This document shows positions 6,254 through 9,618 of a DNA stretch of 9,618 bases, one piece after another (the stretch's first letter is position 1; every line of letters begins with the position of its first letter). A program made the translations under genes and the position numbers. Under the pieces are notes generated by a model that was not told the origin of the DNA, searched no databases, and worked only from the letters and a program-made list of their open reading frames with translations. This DNA is from Candidatus Aerophobota bacterium (GTDB lineage: Bacteria; Aerophobota; Aerophobia; Aerophobales; JAGHCO01). The stretch covers positions 1-9,618 of the forward strand of contig JAGHCO010000092.1 in assembly GCA_021160405.1 (NCBI GenBank), read 5' to 3'.

Positions 6254-7591
6254 ATGTCTAAGAAAACATTAACACAGCTAAGAAAAGATAGTATAAAAAT
6301 TTTCTACGCTGGTCTGAGAGCAGCGGATTCCTTTGAAGCAGTAAAAAAATTTGTCCACAGAGAAGGAAACTTGCTTACCATAGATAAGGATTCCTACCCT
6401 TTAAATGAGTTTAAACACATTTATATAGTAGGAGCAGGTAAAGCCAGTGCCTCTATGGGTAAAGCTATGGAAATTATTTTAGACAATGGGATAGAAAAGG
6501 GATTTATTAATGTAAAGTATGGATATGAAGAAAAATTAAAAAAGATAAAAATAAATCAAGCCGGCCATCCTATCCCAGATGAAGCTGGGGTAAGGGGAGC
6601 AAGAGAAATTATGGCCTTGCTTGGAGGTGCTGAAAAAGACGATCTGGTAATTTGTCTCATCTCAGGAGGAGGGTCAGCTCTCCTTCCCTTACCAGCAGAA
6701 GGAATAACTCTTAAGGAGAAACAGCAAACAACTCAGCTCCTTTTAGAATGTGGAGCTCCCATTGAAGAGATTAACGCTTTGAGAAAACATCTTTCTAAGA
6801 TTAAGGGAGGATGGTTAGCTAAAGCAGCTTATCCTGCTGAGCTTATTAGCCTGGTATTGTCTGATGTCATAGGAGACCCTTTAACAGCTATTGCTTCAGG
6901 ACCAACTGTACCTGATACCACTACCTATGAGGGATGCTGGAGAATAGTAAAAAGATATAACTTATTAGATAAACTCCCCTCTTCGGTTCTAAATCATCTG
7001 GATAAAGGAAGAAAAGGGGAAATTCCTGAGACTCCCAAAGAAGGAGATCCAATTTTTAAAAGAGTAAAAAACATAATTGTAGGAAGTAACAATTTAGCTA
7101 TTAAGGCAGCCCAAAAACAAGCTAAGGAATTGGGCTACCATACCCTTATTTTATCATCCTTTATCCAGGGAGAAACAAGGGAAGTGGCTAAGGTACATAC
7201 AGCTATAGCTAAAGAAATTCTCACCTCTGGAAATCCTGTCCCTACCCCAGCTTGCATACTTTCAGGAGGAGAAACTACAGTAACTATTAAAGGGAAAGGC
7301 CTGGGAGGAAGAAATCAGGAATTTGCCCTGGCATCTGCTATAGAAATTAAAGGAATGAAGAATGTGGTAATTTTAAGTGCAGGCACCGATGGTAGTGATG
7401 GACCAACTGATGCTGCTGGAGCGATTGTAGATGGGTTAACCCTTCCAAAAGCAGAAAAAATTGGAATAAATGCGCAAGAATACCTTGAAGATAATAACTC
7501 CTATCGCTTTTTCAAAAAGTTAAAACACCTCTTTATCACAGGGCCCACCAACACTAATGTTATGGACCTACACCTTATCTTAATTGGTTAA
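6254..7591 (+). CDS. gck: Glycerate 2-kinase, MOFRL family
   Basis: This protein of 445 residues (from ATG 6254) belongs to the class II glycerate kinase/TtuD family, which phosphorylates D-glycerate to 2-phosphoglycerate with ATP and feeds lower glycolysis. N-terminal features are IYIVGAGKASASMGKAM (56-72), QAGHPIPD (102-109) and SGGGSALLPLP (137-147). DVIGDPLTAIASGPTVPD (204-221) follows. The C-terminal MOFRL domain has LSGGETTVT (336-344), GKGLGGRNQEFALA (347-360), GTDGSDGPTDAAGA (377-390) and the terminal GPTNTNVMDLHLILIG. An in-frame TTG at 6248 would add two residues, but it leaves only 1 nt after the AAGAG at 6242-6246. The ATG gives a spacing of 7 nt and is preferred. It lies 12 bp after galU and ends 6 bp before the inverted-repeat element. 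Confidence 0.93.
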   Translation: MSKKTLTQLRKDSIKIFYAGLRAADSFEAVKKFVHREGNLLTIDKDSYPLNEFKHIYIVGAGKASASMGKAMEIILDNGIEKGFINVKYGYEEKLKKIKINQAGHPIPDEAGVRGAREIMALLGGAEKDDLVICLISGGGSALLPLPAEGITLKEKQQTTQLLLECGAPIEEINALRKHLSKIKGGWLAKAAYPAELISLVLSDVIGDPLTAIASGPTVPDTTTYEGCWRIVKRYNLLDKLPSSVLNHLDKGRKGEIPETPKEGDPIFKRVKNIIVGSNNLAIKAAQKQAKELGYHTLILSSFIQGETREVAKVHTAIAKEILTSGNPVPTPACILSGGETTVTIKGKGLGGRNQEFALASAIEIKGMKNVVILSAGTDGSDGPTDAAGAIVDGLTLPKAEKIGINAQEYLEDNNSYRFFKKLKHLFITGPTNTNVMDLHLILIG

Positions 7592-7597
7592 AATTAA

Positions 7598-7697
7598 ATA
7601 GGGGTCGGGTCTTAACATTTGACATTTTGGAAAGTTGAATTAATTTATTATGATATATTATGAAAAGAAATGTCAAATGTTAAGACCCGACCCCTAT
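7598..7697. repeat. 100-bp palindromic element with perfect 30-bp inverted arms (REPIN/MITE-like)
   Basis: The left arm (7598-7627) and right arm (7668-7697) are exact reverse complements over 30 bp, separated by a 40-bp AT-rich centre (7628-7667). Each arm begins at its outer end with ATAGGGGTCGGGTCTTAACA and carries ACATTTG-ACATTT toward the centre. The GC-rich outer half stands out from the AT-rich surroundings. The layout, two inverted copies of a short sequence around a brief spacer between genes, is that of REPINs or small MITEs mobilised in trans by Y1 (IS200-like) transposases. I recall GGGGTC(A/G)GGTCTT-type repeats near such genes in other bacteria, but cannot verify this here. No transposase is present in the window. 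As RNA it would fold into a very stable 30-bp stem between the glycerate kinase and phosphatase messages. Confidence 0.85.
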
Positions 7698-7713
7698 CTT
7701 CGAGGAAAAATAT

Positions 7714-8520
7714 ATGCCTGTAAAACTAATAGCTTGTGATTTAGACAATACTCTCACTGAGAATGCCTTTATTTTACCTGAGATAAAAGATTTTTTGCAA
7801 AAAATAGTTAACCGAGGAATTAAATTTGTTATAAACTCAGGTAGATGCTTAAAAGAGATAAGAAGGATTCTCCTTGAAAGTAAAATATACCCTTCCTTGG
7901 GATTTCCTCAAGCTATAATTTCCGGGCAAGGGGTAAACATCCATTACCTTAAAGGTGAGGATTACGTAGCTGATGAGGTATGGAACAAAGAAAAAGAGGA
8001 ACAGTTAAAACTAATGCAAAGAGAGATAGGCTGGGAGGGAATAAAATGGGAAAAACTAATAAAAGAAATGAATCTTTTTCCTAAAGAAAAAAGAATCTCT
8101 TACGGATCATTTGCCCTGAAGTTTGACAGGGAAAAAGATGCAAAACTGGCAAGGGATGTCCTTATCCAAAAAAATCATATAAAATATGTAACTTTTTTAA
8201 GAAATAAAGGCTACATCACCGCATCTTTATCTACTGCTTTAAAGGGAAAATCGCTGGCAAGAGCATCTCAACATTTCAATATTCCTGCATCACAGGTCTT
8301 AGCTATAGGGGATTCTCAAAATGATGAGGATATGCTTAATGGAAAATTTGGATTTCTTAGTGCTGCCCCCTCTAACGCTGATGAGGAGATAAAAGAAATA
8401 GTAAATAAAAACGGAGGATACATTGCTCTTCAGCCAATAGGAAAAGGAACAATAGAGGCAATAAACTCATTCCTTTTGAAAAATAACACTTATTTAGGTA
8501 AAAAAGAATTTAGGCTGTGA
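7714..8520 (+). CDS. HAD-superfamily phosphatase, subclass IIB (Cof type)
   Basis: This is a 268-residue haloacid dehalogenase-type hydrolase. Motif I is CDLDNTLT (8-15) with nucleophile Asp9 and acid/base Asp11. Motif II is INSGR with Ser42. Motif III is Lys177 in ALKGKSLA. Motif IV is IGDSQNDEDML (198-208) with Asp200 and Asp204. The cap inserted between motifs II and III (about 80-170) and the KG(x)SLA context place it in the Cof/IIB group. That group includes sugar phosphatases, sucrose- and mannosyl-3-phosphoglycerate phosphatases and archaeal phosphoglycolate phosphatase. The substrate cannot be assigned. GAGGA (7702-7706) lies 7 nt before the ATG at 7714. The gene follows glycerate kinase by 122 bp, and the 100-bp inverted-repeat element fills most of that gap, ending 4 bp before the ribosome binding site. 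Confidence 0.88.
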   Translation: MPVKLIACDLDNTLTENAFILPEIKDFLQKIVNRGIKFVINSGRCLKEIRRILLESKIYPSLGFPQAIISGQGVNIHYLKGEDYVADEVWNKEKEEQLKLMQREIGWEGIKWEKLIKEMNLFPKEKRISYGSFALKFDREKDAKLARDVLIQKNHIKYVTFLRNKGYITASLSTALKGKSLARASQHFNIPASQVLAIGDSQNDEDMLNGKFGFLSAAPSNADEEIKEIVNKNGGYIALQPIGKGTIEAINSFLLKNNTYLGKKEFRL

Positions 8521-8530
8521 TTTCTTTACA

Positions 8531-8564
8531 TTTAAATTTATCTGGGTAAATCCGTGGCTAATAG
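8531..8564. repeat. Possible dispersed-repeat fragment between convergent genes
   Basis: This convergent gap contains TTATCTGGGTAAATCCG (8538-8554), identical over 17 bp to 4785-4801 inside the transketolase gene. It is followed by TGGCTAATAG. The ATTTA/TAAAT pair (8536-8551) gives only a weak hairpin, so I see no convincing terminator for either neighbouring gene. Confidence 0.3.
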
Positions 8565-9044
8565 TTACTTAATCTTTTCCTTTAACTTATGGTAGGTTTC
8601 ACTGAGAGCCTCTGAAATTACCTTAGTTTTAGAGAGTGTTAACATAAAGTTAGAATCCCCCACCCAGCGAGGGACTATGTGCAGATGGAGATGATCAGCT
8701 ATCCCAGCTCCTCCTGCTCTGCCTAAATTCATCCCAATATTAAACCCTTCAGGGTGCATCACTTCTTTAATTACCTTAACCATTTCAAAAAGAACATCCA
8801 TCATTTCCTGCGCCTCTCCTTTTTTTAACTCCTCAAGGGAGGCAATATGACGATAAGGAGCTATCATTAAATGACCATTGTTGTAAGGGTAAGCATTGAG
8901 CATAACCATACAATGCTTGCCTCGGAAAAGAATATAATTTTCCTCATCTTTTTTCTCCTTAACCTTCTCACAAAACAAACATCCTTTTTCTTTACAATCA
9001 CCACTAACATATTTAGCTCGCCAAGGAGCCCATAATATCTGCAT
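8565..9044 (-). CDS. HIT-family nucleotide hydrolase/phosphorylase (Ap4A-type)
   Basis: This is a 159-residue histidine-triad protein. The signature HLHLHIVPRW (118-127) supplies His118, His120 and His122; the middle one is the catalytic nucleophile in the family. The N-terminal LWAPWRAKYV and the cysteine pair Cys22-x2-Cys25 (GCLFC) are typical of the bacterial branch related to diadenosine tetraphosphate phosphorylases. There the cysteines, with His66 and His118, may bind zinc. It probably cleaves dinucleoside polyphosphates or related nucleotide conjugates in the cytoplasm; the exact substrate is unknown. AAAGGAGC lies about 7 nt before the ATG at 9044. It is convergent with the HAD phosphatase (44 bp between stops) and divergent from dnaA. 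Confidence 0.92.
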   Translation of the reverse strand: MQILWAPWRAKYVSGDCKEKGCLFCEKVKEKKDEENYILFRGKHCMVMLNAYPYNNGHLMIAPYRHIASLEELKKGEAQEMMDVLFEMVKVIKEVMHPEGFNIGMNLGRAGGAGIADHLHLHIVPRWVGDSNFMLTLSKTKVISEALSETYHKLKEKIK

Positions 9045-9064
9045 AACTTGCTCCTTTTTGGTTT

Positions 9065-9092
9065 ATCTTAGATAATTTGACTATTTTGTCAA
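9065..9092 (-). promoter_or_regulatory. Promoter of the HIT gene
   Basis: On the minus strand a perfect TTGACA (-35, 9092-9087) is followed after 16 bp by TAAGAT (-10, 9070-9065; 4 of 6). The predicted start near 9058 leaves a very short leader just long enough for the AGGAG ribosome binding site at about 9052-9056. Confidence 0.55.
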
Positions 9093-9094
9093 TC

Positions 9095-9122
9095 TTGACA
9101 GGCTCATTTTACCCTGTAAAAT
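9095..9122 (+). promoter_or_regulatory. Promoter of dnaA
   Basis: A perfect TTGACA (-35, 9095-9100) is followed after 16 bp by TAAAAT (-10, 9117-9122; 5 of 6). The leader to the dnaA ATG would be about 180 nt and would include all the DnaA boxes. The -35 is back to back with that of the HIT promoter, only 2 bp away. Confidence 0.6.
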
Positions 9123-9150
9123 TAAGATAAGTTAATTTTGAAATTTTTTC

Positions 9151-9159
9151 TGTGTATAA
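9151..9159 (-). promoter_or_regulatory. DnaA box
   Basis: The minus strand reads TTATACACA, a full match to the TTATNCACA DnaA-binding consensus, 90 bp from the paired boxes. Confidence 0.65.
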
Positions 9160-9242
9160 CTTATAGAACTGTTATTTGACTTGGTAAAAAGAGTAGAAAT
9201 TAAAAAAGTGGGAATATATTTTTAGTTGATTCTTAAGTATTT

Positions 9243-9272
9243 CAGACTTATCCACACCTGTGGATAAGTCTG
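9243..9272. promoter_or_regulatory. Palindrome containing two perfect DnaA boxes
   Basis: TTATCCACA (9248-9256, plus) and its reverse complement TGTGGATAA (9259-9267) converge with 2 bp between them. Both are exact consensus DnaA boxes. The symmetry extends outward to perfect 14-bp arms (9243-9256 and 9259-9272). It sits 35 bp before the dnaA ATG, which suggests autoregulation of dnaA and membership of the replication origin. Confidence 0.85.
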
Positions 9273-9307
9273 TGATTAACTTTTCATAAGAATCAAGAGA
9301 GAAACTC

Positions 9308-9618
9308 ATGGAAAAAAATGGAAAAGCTCTCTGGGAGGAACTTTCACTACAGATTAAACATAAGATAGACTCAGAAAGTTTTAACATTTGGTTCAAACCT
9401 TTATGGTTTCATTCACTTACTCCAGAAAAATTAACTATTGGAGTTCCCAATCCTTTCTTTAGTAAAAGACTAAAAGAAAAATATTTACCCATTATTCAAA
9501 GCAGTTTAAACCAAATAATTGGCAAAAAAATGGAAATTGATTTTCTCTGGAGTAAAAAAAATCCTCCTTTGGAAAAGTTAAATAGTAGTAAGTCTCTTCC
9601 TTATTCTAAAAATCCCTA
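9308..9618 (+). CDS. dnaA: Chromosomal replication initiator DnaA, N-terminal part
   Basis: The frame is open from ATG 9308 to the window edge (103 complete codons), so the gene continues beyond. The translation begins MEKNGKALWEELSLQIKHKI and continues with SESFNIWFKPLWFHSL, LTIGVPNPFFSKRLKEKYLP and a polar stretch from about residue 82. This matches DnaA domain I (the W-x-F/WF-x-P pattern and the N-F-K/R-x2-L/I segment), which mediates self-association and helicase loading, followed by the start of the flexible domain II. The AAA+ and DNA-binding domains are not in the window. The ribosome binding site is weak (AAGAGAG about 6 nt upstream). The upstream DnaA boxes support both the identity and self-regulation. 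Confidence 0.93.
   Translation, partial: MEKNGKALWEELSLQIKHKIDSESFNIWFKPLWFHSLTPEKLTIGVPNPFFSKRLKEKYLPIIQSSLNQIIGKKMEIDFLWSKKNPPLEKLNSSKSLPYSKNP

Larger units (their letters stand above)
9101..9307. other. oriC: Putative oriC / dnaA leader region
   Basis: This non-coding stretch between the divergent promoters and dnaA is strongly AT-rich (for example 9121-9150 and 9183-9240) and holds three consensus DnaA boxes at 9151-9159, 9248-9256 and 9259-9267. A looser match occurs at 9271-9279 (TGTGATTAA). DnaA-box clusters plus AT-rich DNA directly upstream of dnaA are the common form of a bacterial origin. The box number is small, so part of the origin may lie on the other side of dnaA, outside the window. 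Confidence 0.55.

Noticed and set aside
7598..7697. Inverted repeat as an intrinsic terminator or a two-repeat CRISPR
   Set aside because: There is no U-tract after the right arm, and the arms are inverted and not direct, with only two copies.
8521..8564. Bidirectional terminator between the convergent phosphatase and HIT genes
   Set aside because: Only a 5-bp AT stem can be drawn and no U-tract follows on either strand.
9172..9396. 74-codon minus-strand ORF across the dnaA leader and start
   Set aside because: It overlaps DnaA boxes and the dnaA N-terminus, which has a clear domain I sequence; no ribosome binding site.

Overview
The window is a compact, AT-rich bacterial segment: short intergenic gaps, strong AGGAGG-type ribosome binding sites, sigma70-like promoters. 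The ferredoxin is a small single-cluster [4Fe-4S] protein of the Thermotoga type, which suggests an anaerobe. The gene mix and the divergence of the proteins fit an uncultured or deep-branching lineage, but I cannot name a phylum from sequence alone. The right end carries the start of dnaA with perfect DnaA boxes upstream, so the window probably abuts the chromosomal replication origin.

Layout, left to right. (1) 1-2040, minus strand: a LacI-family repressor followed by a sugar 3-epimerase-like TIM-barrel protein that runs off the left edge. They form a likely two-gene operon with a promoter at about 2012-2040 and a candidate operator overlapping the transcription start. (2) 2112-5301, minus strand: ferredoxin, then full-length transketolase, then a polytopic membrane protein resembling the YesL/DUF624 family, closed by a weak hairpin/U-tract terminator. 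The membrane-protein ORF is in frame with the transketolase stop (TAG), and its start is uncertain. (3) 5314-8520, plus strand: a GalU-like sugar-1-phosphate nucleotidyltransferase and a MOFRL-type glycerate 2-kinase 12 bp apart, then a HAD-IIB phosphatase. A near-symmetrical 100-bp element with perfect 30-bp inverted arms (7598-7697) sits between the kinase and the phosphatase. (4) 8565-9618: a HIT-family nucleotide hydrolase/phosphorylase (minus) and dnaA (plus) are transcribed divergently from a shared 263-bp region. That region holds back-to-back promoters whose -35 boxes form a palindrome, at least three consensus DnaA boxes and AT-rich DNA.

Most of the coding content is housekeeping central carbon metabolism: pentose phosphate interconversion, UDP-sugar supply, glycerate phosphorylation, and a repressor-controlled sugar epimerase. 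I see no defence system, CRISPR array, RNA gene or transposase gene. The items most worth a second look are the 100-bp inverted-repeat element, the 14-bp-arm palindrome of paired DnaA boxes in the dnaA leader, and the in-frame TAG junction between transketolase and the membrane protein.
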